DNA of 50,016 nt from positions 1 through 50,016 of the forward strand of contig CALVAR010000018.1 of the NCBI GenBank assembly GCA_944325575.1, written 5' to 3'. This DNA is from Candidatus Gastranaerophilales bacterium. Lineage in GTDB: Bacteria > Cyanobacteriota > Vampirovibrionia > Gastranaerophilales > Gastranaerophilaceae. The translations under genes were made by a program, and so were the position numbers. The notes below the pieces were generated by a model, which was not told the DNA's origin, did not search any database, and worked only from the letters and a program-made list of their open reading frames with translations. Positions 38,581 to 46,286 of this stretch are shown here, one piece after another; position 1 is the stretch's first letter; each line of letters starts with the position of its first letter.

Positions 38581-39489
38581 ATGACTGACAAAACAGAACA
38601 AATTGCTTCAAAATATCTTGGCAAAAAGATTGACGGTTTTGATACTTATACTCCGTCATTGCTTGTGCCTGTGCCAAGAGAAGACAACAGAACACAATAT
38701 AGTATAAATAATGCTAATCTGCCGTTTGCCGGATATGACGTGTGGCATGCTTATGAATTTTCTTCTATGACACAAAACGGTTTGCCGGTTACAAGATTGT
38801 TAAAAATAAAATACAGCTGTGAGAGTAAATTTATTGTGGAATCTAAATCTCTAAAACTGTATTTAAACTCTTTTAATATGCACAGATTCGGTAAGAATAT
38901 TGAAGAATGCCTGTGTATATGTAAAGAGTTAATCAAAAAAGATTTGGAAAATGTTCTCAAAACAGATATCAGTCTGGAATTTGTTGATTGTAGTGCAGAT
39001 TGCGCAAAAATATTTGATAAATTTCAAAATATTTTAAACTTTGTTGATGAAAACACATTAATCATGGAAAAGTTTAAAGAATCACCTGAAGTCCTTGCAG
39101 TAGAAGACTGCGCCGAATCTAAGGAGCATTACCTTTATTTTGATTCTTTGCGTTCAAACTGTAGAGTCACCCACCAGCCTGATTTTGGAGATGTGTTTAT
39201 TTATTACAGCTCCAAAAAACATATTAAAGAAGACAGTCTTGTAAAGTACCTGTGTTCTTTTCGTTCTGAATATCATTTCCATGAAGAATGCTGCGAAATG
39301 ATTTACAAAAGACTTTATGACCTTCTTGATATCGAAAACGGCAGCGATGAACTTTTTGTGTGTGCACTGTACACAAGGCGGGGTGGAATAGATATTTGCC
39401 CTTGCAGATGGAGTAAAAATTATGAAAAAACGGATGCTGCAAAACTTCTGGATGTTTCTGTATATGCGGCAAATAATTTTAAACAGTAA
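38581..39489 (+). CDS. queF: NADPH-dependent 7-cyano-7-deazaguanine reductase, long form
   Basis: Reduces preQ0 to preQ1, a step of queuosine tRNA-modification synthesis. The 302-residue product is the two-domain (type II) form. Near the N-terminus are SLLVPVPREDNR and NLPFAGYDVWHAYEFS; the QueF motif ESKSLKLYLNSF is at residues 87-98. The C-terminal half has the catalytic cysteine in SNCRVTHQPD (C194) with the acid D201, a FHE motif at about 233-235, and YTRRGGIDICPCR. AAGGAAA precedes the ATG. No preQ1 riboswitch is visible in the 190-base gap from dnaK. No other queuosine gene is in the window. Confidence 0.95.
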   Translation: MTDKTEQIASKYLGKKIDGFDTYTPSLLVPVPREDNRTQYSINNANLPFAGYDVWHAYEFSSMTQNGLPVTRLLKIKYSCESKFIVESKSLKLYLNSFNMHRFGKNIEECLCICKELIKKDLENVLKTDISLEFVDCSADCAKIFDKFQNILNFVDENTLIMEKFKESPEVLAVEDCAESKEHYLYFDSLRSNCRVTHQPDFGDVFIYYSSKKHIKEDSLVKYLCSFRSEYHFHEECCEMIYKRLYDLLDIENGSDELFVCALYTRRGGIDICPCRWSKNYEKTDAAKLLDVSVYAANNFKQ

Positions 39490-39510
39490 ATTAAATAATT
39501 AAGGAGTATT

Positions 39511-40365
39511 ATGTATAAATTTATTTATTCTTTTTTTGGTGTGTTAGTTATTACAATAATAGCTTCAACTGCCATTATACTCAATCCGTATGATAAGCAG
39601 TACCAATCATATTATCTGGAACAGCAGGCTTTTAAAGCTTTGGATTCCGGCAATGCGGATAAATATTTTAAATATATGGATAATCCCGTAACAGTAAAAT
39701 ATCACTTTAGCGGAAATTATACATTAGCAATAAATTATATAATTGCAGGCAGATATGATGATGCTCAAAGAGTGATAAATTCATATAAAAAAGAATATAA
39801 TTACGGCTTTTGTACAGAAGCCGGTAACTCTTTATCAAAATTTTTGTGCCGACTGGGGTATTCTTTTGAAAATACTTTTATGAAGAATCAACCTAATTAT
39901 TCAAAAAACTACTACCTGTCAAAGCTATACTTTGCAAAAGGTGATTATAAAAAGGCTGTTGAATATAATAAAAAATCAGAAAAACTGGACGGATGTTTTT
40001 CTTCAATGTTATACAGCGCAGCAGGTGATAAGAAAGCTGCCAGCGATAATTTGCTTTTATGCAAAATTCAGCAGAAAAACAAAAAATATCCAAGAAAACT
40101 CTATCTGGCTTCCGGCTATTTTTATTTAAAACAAAAACAATACGATAAAGCACTTATAGAATTTCAAAAGGATCTAAATACAACACAATGCGGTAACGGA
40201 AAATATAGAAAATGTAGAGGCAACAATACAACATATTTTTATATGGCTCAGTGTTTTGAAGAATCCGGTAGCAAAGAAAAGGCAAAATCATATTATAAAA
40301 AGATACTATTTAATGAACCCTGGAATTTTAAGGCAAAAAAGGGATTGGAAACATTGAAAAAATAA
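39511..40365 (+). CDS. Membrane-anchored TPR protein, function unknown
   Basis: A 284-residue protein with one N-terminal membrane segment (about residues 5-25) and helix pairs that look like tetratricopeptide repeats, for example YTLAINYIIAGRYDDAQRVI, YYLSKLYFAKGDYKKAVEYN, YLASGYFYLKQKQYDKALIE and YFYMAQCFEESGSKEKAKSY. TPR arrays bind other proteins. The bulk should lie outside the cytoplasm. It begins 21 bases after queF and probably shares its transcript. AAGGAG lies seven bases before the ATG. Confidence 0.8.
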   Translation: MYKFIYSFFGVLVITIIASTAIILNPYDKQYQSYYLEQQAFKALDSGNADKYFKYMDNPVTVKYHFSGNYTLAINYIIAGRYDDAQRVINSYKKEYNYGFCTEAGNSLSKFLCRLGYSFENTFMKNQPNYSKNYYLSKLYFAKGDYKKAVEYNKKSEKLDGCFSSMLYSAAGDKKAASDNLLLCKIQQKNKKYPRKLYLASGYFYLKQKQYDKALIEFQKDLNTTQCGNGKYRKCRGNNTTYFYMAQCFEESGSKEKAKSYYKKILFNEPWNFKAKKGLETLKK

Positions 40366-40460
40366 TTTCCTCTATATGAATTGTTGTCATAAATTTTAAA
40401 AAATAGTAAAATAACTATACTTGTCTCAAATATTATCTTATATAAAAGAAGGAATTATAT

Positions 40461-41807
40461 ATGAAATTACACATGCAGATATTGATTGCTCTGGGTCTTG
40501 GTATCAAGCGTAACGGGCATATATTTTTGGGCTTAATTGCCGGTATTATTCTCGGTATTGCAATGCACGCATATAACGCAACTCATGAACCGACAACAAT
40601 CTACAATGTTTTGTATGCTGTTTTGAATTTCATAGGACAGGCTTTTATAAGATTGATTCAGATGGTTATTATCCCGTTAATATTCAGTGCCATTGTTATA
40701 GGTATATCCAGTATCGGTGATAACAAACAGCTGGGTGCCTTCGGGATGAAAATGATTGTGTACTATTCTATTATCTCAATTGCTGCGGTAATAATAGGTA
40801 CAACACTGGCTCTTGTTATTCATCCGGGCGACGGTGTGCAATCTTTTATAAGCGAAAAATCTGCTGTTGAAACTCAGCAAATAGTCAGTCAGGCTATAGC
40901 TGATCAAAAAGGACATATATCGGAATTATTTATTAATCTAATTCCTGCAAATCCAATGGAAGCCTTATCCAAGGGTGAGATGATACCTATAATTATATTT
41001 ATTATGGTATTTGCAATTGCTCTTGCAAAGGTCGGGGAAATTAACAGACCGGTTGTTTCTTTCTTTGAATCAATTTTTGCGGCAACTATGAAAGTAACTG
41101 ACGGTATTATGTATCTGGCTGCTCCCGGTATCTTTGCATTAATGGCCACTGCAATATCATCATTCGGTATATCGGTCTTTTCTAGTATTTCCAAATATTT
41201 TCTTGCGATATTCATAGGTTTTGCAATACAGCTTTTTGTTGTGTACCCGATAATAATGAAAATATTTTCAAAAGTTCCGGTAAGATTATTCTTTGCCGCT
41301 ATTGCAGAAGCTATGATGGTTGGTTTTGGTACTGCAAGCAGCTCTGCTACTTTGCCGCTTGTAATTGCGTGCTGTGAAAAAAGAGGAGTTTCTCATAAAG
41401 TATGCAGTTTTGTATTGCCTCTTGGTGTGACTTTGAATTTTGATGCAACAGCTATGTTTCAGGTTATTGCAGTGCTCTTCCTTACACAGGCATATGGCAT
41501 TACGGTGGAACCTTTGCAGATTATACAAATAGCAGTTCTGGCTATTGTTGCTTCCAGTACTTGTGCCGGTATTCCGGGCGGCGGTATTATTACGATAGCA
41601 CTTGTATTAAACGGACTCGGTTTGACACCTACACAGATGGTAGAGGGCTTTGCCTTCCTGTTTGCTGTTGACAGAATCGTTGATATGTTCAGAACAATGC
41701 TCAATATTACATCTGACGCTGTTGTTACGGCAGTAATTGCTGATAATGAAAATGAGCTTAATTACGATATGCTAACAAGCGAAGAATCTTATAAAGATAT
41801 AATTTAA
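40461..41807 (+). CDS. Dicarboxylate/amino acid:cation symporter (DAACS family)
   Basis: Sodium- or proton-coupled uptake of glutamate, aspartate or C4-dicarboxylates across the inner membrane. The 448-residue product has many membrane segments, the serine-rich hairpin MVGFGTASSSATLPL, the TM7 region PLGVTLNFDATAMFQ (close to NMDGT of the family), the second hairpin CAGIPGGGI and the TM8 motif VDRIVDMFRTMLNITSD. The family's substrate arginine after NxxGD is replaced by sequence ITSDAVVTAVIA, so the substrate is uncertain. GAAGGAA precedes the ATG. Confidence 0.9.
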   Translation: MKLHMQILIALGLGIKRNGHIFLGLIAGIILGIAMHAYNATHEPTTIYNVLYAVLNFIGQAFIRLIQMVIIPLIFSAIVIGISSIGDNKQLGAFGMKMIVYYSIISIAAVIIGTTLALVIHPGDGVQSFISEKSAVETQQIVSQAIADQKGHISELFINLIPANPMEALSKGEMIPIIIFIMVFAIALAKVGEINRPVVSFFESIFAATMKVTDGIMYLAAPGIFALMATAISSFGISVFSSISKYFLAIFIGFAIQLFVVYPIIMKIFSKVPVRLFFAAIAEAMMVGFGTASSSATLPLVIACCEKRGVSHKVCSFVLPLGVTLNFDATAMFQVIAVLFLTQAYGITVEPLQIIQIAVLAIVASSTCAGIPGGGIITIALVLNGLGLTPTQMVEGFAFLFAVDRIVDMFRTMLNITSDAVVTAVIADNENELNYDMLTSEESYKDII

Positions 41808-41818
41808 AATTTAATAAT

Positions 41819-43093
41819 ATGAATATAACAATAAATAAATCTTCCGGCCTTAATGGAGAAATAGTCATTCCTCCCGATAAATCTATCAGCCACAGGAGTG
41901 CGATGTTTCTTGCTTTAACAGGCGGGAAAGCCGAAATAAAGAATTTTTCAATGGGTGCTGATTGTATCAGCACTTTGAATATAATAAAAAGTCTCGGGTG
42001 TGAGGCTGCCTTTCTTGGTGAAAGGCATCTTGTTATTGACGCAAAAAATGCTTTTTCAAAAGAACTGTATAATCTTGATTGCGGCAATTCCGGCACATCT
42101 ATGCGTTTGTTTTCCGGTATTCTGGCTTCAAAGCCTAATATTGAAGCAGTTCTATACGGAGATGAAAGCCTAAGCAAACGCCCTATGCGAAGGGTAATTA
42201 TACCGCTGGAATTAATGGGTGCAAAAATTAAGCATAAGGATTTTAGATCCCCTTTAACCGTTATCGGAAAAGAACTTTATCCGATTGATTACAAAACACC
42301 GATTGCATCTGCTCAGGTAAAATCCTGCATTTTGCTTGCGGGACTCAACACATACGGTGAAACAAAAGTTACGGAACCTTATATATCAAGGAATCATACG
42401 GAGAGAATGCTTAAATATCTGGAGGCTGATATAAAAACTGAAGGTAATACGGTTAAAATTAAAAAGTCACAGCTTTGCCCGAAGAATATTTCTGTATGCG
42501 GAGATATTTCTTCTGCTGCGTTTTTTATGGTGGCAGCAGCAATTACACCTAATTCTGATATAGTAATAAAAGATGTTGGGCTCAATCCTACAAGAACGGG
42601 AATTGTTGATGTGCTGAAGTCTATGGGGGCGGATATAGAAATTCTTGACAGCCGTATAGAGTGTAATGAAGAGGTTGGAGATATAAGAATAAAGACTTCG
42701 GAACTTAAGGGTATAACTATAGAAGGTGAAATTATACCAAGGCTCATTGATGAACTGCCGGTTATTGCAGTGGCTGCAACACAGGCTGAGGGTACAACAA
42801 TAGTGAAAGATGCCGGAGATTTAAGAAATAAAGAATCAGACAGAATAAAATGCCTTGTTTCTGAATTGAAAAAGATAGGTGCACACATCGAAGAAACTCA
42901 AGACGGTTTTATTATAGAAGGTAAGACACAATTGTCAGGAGACTGCGAGGTAGAATGCTACCACGATCACAGGCTTGCAATGAGTCTTTATACTGCGGCT
43001 CTGGTGTGCCAAAAGCCCGTGCTAATAAATGAATTTCAGTGGGTGGATATTTCTTTTCCGGAATTTCTTCCGCTTATGGAATCGCTTTTTTAG
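41819..43093 (+). CDS. aroA: 3-phosphoshikimate 1-carboxyvinyltransferase (EPSP synthase)
   Basis: Sixth step of the shikimate pathway to aromatic amino acids: PEP plus shikimate-3-phosphate to EPSP. The 424-residue product has the conserved DKSISHRSAMFLAL, LDCGNSGTSMRLFSG, the RPMRRVIIPLELMGAKI block, SAQVKSCILLAGL, RNKESDRI and the C-terminal DHRLAMS. The start is 12 bases after the symporter stop with no strong ribosome-binding site. The TASSS-type residues that mark class II, glyphosate-tolerant enzymes cannot be judged with confidence by eye. Confidence 0.97.
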   Translation: MNITINKSSGLNGEIVIPPDKSISHRSAMFLALTGGKAEIKNFSMGADCISTLNIIKSLGCEAAFLGERHLVIDAKNAFSKELYNLDCGNSGTSMRLFSGILASKPNIEAVLYGDESLSKRPMRRVIIPLELMGAKIKHKDFRSPLTVIGKELYPIDYKTPIASAQVKSCILLAGLNTYGETKVTEPYISRNHTERMLKYLEADIKTEGNTVKIKKSQLCPKNISVCGDISSAAFFMVAAAITPNSDIVIKDVGLNPTRTGIVDVLKSMGADIEILDSRIECNEEVGDIRIKTSELKGITIEGEIIPRLIDELPVIAVAATQAEGTTIVKDAGDLRNKESDRIKCLVSELKKIGAHIEETQDGFIIEGKTQLSGDCEVECYHDHRLAMSLYTAALVCQKPVLINEFQWVDISFPEFLPLMESLF

Positions 43094-43171
43094 GACTTAT
43101 ATTGCAGCCAATTCAGAGTAAGCGCTTTAGTTATTTGTGATGCAAGTCTGTTATATAAACACTATTTTTTA

Positions 43172-43342
43172 TTATTTGTCTTTTTTCTTTTTTTCTACGG
43201 AATCTACCCAGACATAGGTTTGATTTTTTTTGAAGGCAAACGGATTGGAGGAGCAGTATTTTTGAGCGGACAATATTTTTGACTTTCTGTCCACTTCTTC
43301 GACTCTTTGTATAAAATTTTTTAAAGCATCAAATATTCCCAT
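43172..43342 (-). CDS. 56-residue small protein, function unknown
   Basis: An ATG at 43342 opens 56 codons: MGIFDALKNFIQRVEEVDRK, then SSNPFAFKKNQTYVWVDSVE and a lysine-rich end. The amphipathic start and normal codon use look like a real small protein, but no ribosome-binding site is seen and I do not recognise the family. It starts only 25 bases from the left edge of the repeat at 43367, and is on the opposite strand to both neighbours. Confidence 0.5.
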   Translation of the reverse strand: MGIFDALKNFIQRVEEVDRKSKILSAQKYCSSNPFAFKKNQTYVWVDSVEKKKKDK

Positions 43343-43366
43343 AGTTTTTTGTATATTTGCCCAAAA

Positions 43367-43675
43367 TGTCTGAGGCGGCTTTGCTTACAGAAGAGCTACG
43401 AACTCTGCTGAATAAATAGTCTGATGACATATTTATGAGATGTAACGAGGCCGCATAAGAATAAATTTTGCTAAAGTGACCCCATGCACTGTCTTGAAAT
43501 CAGACGTTCGTCAGAAGCGTGGTTCTGACTCACATTGACACTGGGTTCGGCGTTGCCTCACACGGCGTGCCAGTCTGATTCCGCTTGTTGCCTGTGCCGG
43601 ACTTGTTTTATAAAAACGGACTTATCTATTGCACAGGTTCAATAAGTAGTCGGAGTCAGTTGACAATATGAAATT
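43367..43675 (+). repeat. Dispersed structured element, copy 3 (diverged, with insertion)
   Basis: Shares the left end TGTCTGAGGCGG, the block AGTGACCCCATGCAC, and the right part from TTGCCTGTGCCGGACTTG to GTTGACAATATGAAATT with copies 1 and 2. It is 309 bases long. The left interior is replaced by a different sequence, and about 95 bases (43489-43583) are inserted between two otherwise adjacent blocks. The reading frame open in the other copies is broken by stops here. Confidence 0.8.
43489..43583. repeat. Palindromic insertion nested inside repeat copy 3
   Basis: The sequence is absent from copies 1 and 2 at the same point. It is bounded by AATCAGAC (43498-43505) and GTCTGATT, exact inverted repeats, with an inner ACTGG/CCAGT pair. 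The insertion point falls in the conserved run after CCCCATGCA, and CT is present on both sides. The shape is that of a small hairpin element inserted into an existing repeat. Confidence 0.55.
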
Positions 43676-43762
43676 ATAATTGCAGATTTTTGTTATAAAT
43701 TTATTGCGCAAAAGCATTGATTTTGATTACCCTAAAAGATAATCTTTTGTATAATAAAAAAT

Positions 43763-44173
43763 ATGGATAAAATTTTAAAACGAATTTTAATAGCGGAAGA
43801 TACTCCCGAATGGCAGAAATTTCACAGCTCTTTATTAAAGAATTATGATAAGGCGGTTCTCGATTTTGTTATAACGGACTGCGCAAAAGATGCAAAAGAT
43901 ATTTTGGAAAAAAATATTAAAAATCCTTTTGATTTGATATTGACGGATCTTCAAATGGAGACGGATTTTCATCCTCAGTTTGCAGGTGAATGGCTGGTCG
44001 GGGAAATCAAAAACATGAAAGAGTATGCCAAAACTCCGGTTGTAATTATTTCTGCGACATACAATATATCTTTTATTGCACATAATCTTGGTGTTGACTA
44101 TCTTTCAAAAAGAAGTCTTGTAAATAATCCGGATACATATTTTTTGATGCTGGATGAAAAATTAAAGGTTTAA
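43763..44173 (+). CDS. Stand-alone response-regulator receiver domain
   Basis: A 136-residue CheY-like receiver without an output domain. Seen: the acid pair E12-D13 in ILIAEDTP, phospho-acceptor D62 in LILTDLQM, the switch Ser near residue 97 in VVIISATYN, and the lysine K116 in DYLSKRSL. No histidine kinase is nearby. It probably works by protein binding. The ATG has no strong ribosome-binding site. It begins about 90 bases after the third dispersed repeat. Confidence 0.85.
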   Translation: MDKILKRILIAEDTPEWQKFHSSLLKNYDKAVLDFVITDCAKDAKDILEKNIKNPFDLILTDLQMETDFHPQFAGEWLVGEIKNMKEYAKTPVVIISATYNISFIAHNLGVDYLSKRSLVNNPDTYFLMLDEKLKV

Positions 44174-44217
44174 ATTATAAGAAATATTAAATTGGTACTT
44201 TGCTTATTTCATGTTTA

Positions 44218-44236
44218 TTGTAATATATTATTACAA
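44218..44236. promoter_or_regulatory. Perfect 19-base palindrome upstream of rpmG
   Basis: TTGTAATATATTATTACAA is symmetric over its whole length. It lies about 120 bases before rpmG, in the only sizable gap before the rpmG-secE-nusG-rplKA run, and could be an operator for a dimeric regulator. AT-rich sequence makes chance palindromes more likely. Confidence 0.35.
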
Positions 44237-44258
44237 CTGAATAAGCGGAGATAATAGA

Positions 44259-44318
44259 ATGAGGGAAAAGACGCATTCTATAAATCTTGCTTGTAAAAAA
44301 ACAGGTGATAATAAGTAA
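44259..44318 (+). CDS. Possible 19-codon leader peptide before rpmG
   Basis: An ATG with GCGGAG eight bases upstream opens a frame [19 protein letters not shown] ending 20 bases before the rpmG start. The spacing to a good ribosome-binding site is right. A short upstream frame here could couple or control rpmG translation. It is too short to judge by codon use. Confidence 0.3.
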   Translation: MREKTHSINLACKKTGDNK

Positions 44319-44338
44319 ATTCAGATAAGAGGTACACA

Positions 44339-44506
44339 ATGGGAATCAAAGGAAAAGTAGATAAAATGGTAGTTCTCGCTTGTGAAGAATGCAAAGAAAG
44401 AAACTACACAACTACTAAAAACAAAAAAACATTAAAAGAAAGAATGGAACTTAAAAAACATTGCCCCAGATGCAATAAACACACAGTTCACAAAGAAACT
44501 AAGTAG
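44339..44506 (+). CDS. rpmG: 50S ribosomal protein L33
   Basis: Small protein of the large ribosomal subunit. The 55-residue product [20 protein letters not shown]... carries two CxxC pairs, C15-C18 and C42-C45, so it is the zinc-binding form. [16 protein letters not shown] at the end is typical. AAGAGGT precedes the ATG. It is followed by tRNA-Trp, secE, nusG, rplK and rplA, an arrangement common in bacteria. Confidence 0.95.
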   Translation: MGIKGKVDKMVVLACEECKERNYTTTKNKKTLKERMELKKHCPRCNKHTVHKETK

Positions 44507-44517
44507 TTTTTTAAGCA

Positions 44518-44569
44518 CGTCCTTAGACATTCGACTATGAACAGTCCGGTAAGGTACTATTAAAGGACG
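44518..44569. other. Hairpin between rpmG and tRNA-Trp
   Basis: CGTCCTT at 44518-44524 is the exact inverse of AAGGACG at 44563-44569, separated by 38 bases. The seven-base left arm also repeats the start of the tRNA-Trp acceptor arm. It could be a processing signal or a decayed tRNA-like structure. Confidence 0.4.
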
Positions 44570-44593
44570 AATTGACAATTTAATATTTAAAGA

Positions 44594-44666
44594 GCGTCCT
44601 TAGTTCAGTTGGTAGAACGTCGGTCTCCAAAACCGGATGTCGAGGGTTCGAGTCCTTCAGGGCGCG
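44594..44666 (+). tRNA. tRNA-Trp (anticodon CCA)
   Basis: A full cloverleaf: acceptor GCGTCCT with AGGGCGC (one G-U), D-arm AGTTCAGTTGGTAGAAC, anticodon stem TCGGT/ACCGG around loop CTCCAAA with anticodon CCA, and T-arm GAGGG-TTCGAGT-CCTTC. The discriminator is G. The 3' CCA is not encoded. It lies between rpmG and secE, the position common for tRNA-Trp. Confidence 0.95.
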
Positions 44667-44691
44667 ATTTAAATAAAATTAGAGGGAAATA

Positions 44692-44925
44692 ATGGCTAAT
44701 CAGACTAAAAATAAGACAGCTCAAACAGAAAATTTTAAAGAAGCGGCAATTGCTTACTTTAAATCTGTAAAGCTTGAATGGGGCAAGATAACCTGGCCCG
44801 GAAAACAGCAGGTAATTGTAGAAACTGTTTACGTTGTTATAATAACAGCTGTTTTTACAATAGGTGTACTTGCAGTAGATACTATATTCAATGCCTTGTT
44901 TAAAGGTATAGGTTTGATACATTAG
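44692..44925 (+). CDS. secE: Preprotein translocase subunit SecE
   Basis: Small membrane subunit that holds SecY in the Sec translocon. The 77-residue product has the cytoplasmic amphipathic helix with KLEWGKITWPGKQQV and one membrane segment near residues 43-62. This is the short, single-span form. AGAGGGAAA precedes the ATG. It is followed by nusG after 42 bases. Confidence 0.94.
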   Translation: MANQTKNKTAQTENFKEAAIAYFKSVKLEWGKITWPGKQQVIVETVYVVIITAVFTIGVLAVDTIFNALFKGIGLIH

Positions 44926-44967
44926 TTCACAGGAAAGATTTATTATTTAATTACAGGAATTAAAATA

Positions 44968-45645
44968 ATGACAGAAAAAAATGAAGAACAATTGGATGTA
45001 AATGCGGAAGTAAATGCTGAACAAAATGATATCAGCGTGTTCGAAAACGAAAAGCATCAAATAGTCGAAGAAAAAGACGCTAAACTGAAAGCAGATATTC
45101 AAGCTTCTCACAGCAAAGAACCGCAAAAAAAATGGTACATTGTTCACACTTATTCAGGTTACGAAAACAAGGTTAAAGTAAACCTTGAAAAACGTATCGA
45201 GTATATGAATATGGGCGACAAAATCTTCCGTGTGGAAGTTCCTCAAAAAACTATAACTAAAGTAAAAGACGGTAAAAAACAGGACAGAGAAGAAAAAATC
45301 TTCCCCGGTTATGTACTTGTCGAAATGATTATGGACGATGACAGCTGGTATGTAGTAAGACATACTGCCGGTGTTACAAAATTTGTCGGTACATCTAAAA
45401 AACCGATTCCTGCAAAAGATTCCGAAATCAAGAAAATTATCCACAGAGTTCAGACTCAAACAACAAAAATTGAACTTGATGTTAAAGTCGGTGATAAGGT
45501 CAGAATTATTTCCGGACCGTTTGCAGACTTTATCGGCGATATTACAGAAGTTTATCCGGATAAATCAAAACTCAGAGCTACTGTTTCTATATTCGGACGT
45601 GAAACTCCTGTAGAGCTTGAATACAAACAGATTCAAAAAGTATAA
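44968..45645 (+). CDS. nusG: Transcription antitermination protein NusG
   Basis: Binds RNA polymerase and controls pausing and termination. The 225-residue product has an acidic N-terminal extension of about 53 residues before the NGN domain (KWYIVHTYSGYENKVKVNLE, GYVLVEM, WYVVRHTAGVTKFVG), and a C-terminal KOW domain (VGDKVRIISGPFADFIGDI). The extension is longer than in E. coli NusG and rich in Glu and Asp. Neighbours secE and rplK are the usual ones. Confidence 0.97.
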   Translation: MTEKNEEQLDVNAEVNAEQNDISVFENEKHQIVEEKDAKLKADIQASHSKEPQKKWYIVHTYSGYENKVKVNLEKRIEYMNMGDKIFRVEVPQKTITKVKDGKKQDREEKIFPGYVLVEMIMDDDSWYVVRHTAGVTKFVGTSKKPIPAKDSEIKKIIHRVQTQTTKIELDVKVGDKVRIISGPFADFIGDITEVYPDKSKLRATVSIFGRETPVELEYKQIQKV

Positions 45646-45721
45646 CACGGGTTCAGAACCGCCGTTGTTGATACAAAACAAAGAACCGGACAATATTTAT
45701 TGTACAGGCGGACAGTAAAAA

Positions 45722-45755
45722 TAGTGGAAGGGACTAACACCCCGCCAGACCACGA
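45722..45755 (+). promoter_or_regulatory. Candidate ribosomal protein L1 binding leader before rplK
   Basis: The spacer ends TAGTGGAAGGGA, then a C-rich stretch, then ACCAC directly before AAAGGAG. GTGG (45724-45727) pairs with CCAC (45750-45753). L1 leaders upstream of rplK in many bacteria have a GTGG...CCAC stem with a purine-rich internal loop, so this fits autogenous control by L1. A second, similar site lies before rplA. Confidence 0.5.
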
Positions 45756-45767
45756 AAGGAGAATAAA

Positions 45768-46193
45768 ATGGCAAAAAAAGTAGTAGGAAAAATTAAGCTT
45801 CAAATTGAAGCAGGTAAAGCAAATCCGTCACCGCCGGTTGGTCCTGCTCTGGGTCAGCACGGTGTAAACATCATGGATTTTTGTAAACAATTTAACGCAA
45901 AAACAGAATCTCAAGCAGGTTATATTATTCCTGTTATTATTGATGTATATGAAGACAGAAGCTTTTCTTTCATTATCAAAAGCCCTCCGGCTGCAGTTTT
46001 GATTAAAAAAGCTATCAATTTACCAAAAGGTTCTGCTGCACCTAACAAAACAAAAGTCGGCACAATAACAGTTGCTCAGTTGGAAGAAATTGCAAAAACA
46101 AAAATGAACGATTTGAATGCAACTACAATGGAAGCTGCTGTAAAAATGCTTAAAGGTTCTGCAAGAGCCATGGGTGTTACTGTTGAGGAATAA
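45768..46193 (+). CDS. rplK: 50S ribosomal protein L11
   Basis: Part of the GTPase-associated centre of the large subunit. The 141-residue product has the N-terminal [20 protein letters not shown] and [18 protein letters not shown], and the C-terminal RNA-binding region with [14 protein letters not shown]. The length is standard. AAAGGAG precedes the ATG. It is co-transcribed with rplA. Confidence 0.98.
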   Translation: MAKKVVGKIKLQIEAGKANPSPPVGPALGQHGVNIMDFCKQFNAKTESQAGYIIPVIIDVYEDRSFSFIIKSPPAAVLIKKAINLPKGSAAPNKTKVGTITVAQLEEIAKTKMNDLNATTMEAAVKMLKGSARAMGVTVEE

Positions 46194-46197
46194 CAAT

Positions 46198-46275
46198 TAG
46201 TGGAAGGGAATGCCGTAGGGGGTGCACCTTTATAAAATACCCGTAACGGATTAGAACCCGATATCACCACAGAAA
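46198..46275 (+). promoter_or_regulatory. Second candidate L1-type leader, before rplA
   Basis: The rplK-rplA spacer repeats the pattern of the one before rplK: TAGTGGAAGGGA (46198 on) and ACCAC (46266-46270) just before GAAAGGA. GTGG and CCAC can pair, enclosing a longer insert with its own hairpin potential (GGGGGTGCACC). Two copies of the pattern in one operon suggest L1 could regulate its own gene directly as well as rplK. Confidence 0.45.
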
Positions 46276-46286
46276 GGAAATAAAAA

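Larger units (their letters stand above)
43094..43762. other. Intergenic region with a small gene and a dispersed repeat
   Basis: The 669 bases between aroA and the receiver gene hold a possible 56-residue gene on the minus strand (43172-43342) and the third, longest copy of the dispersed element (43367-43675). The remaining 80-odd bases on either side are AT-rich without further features I can support. Confidence 0.6.
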
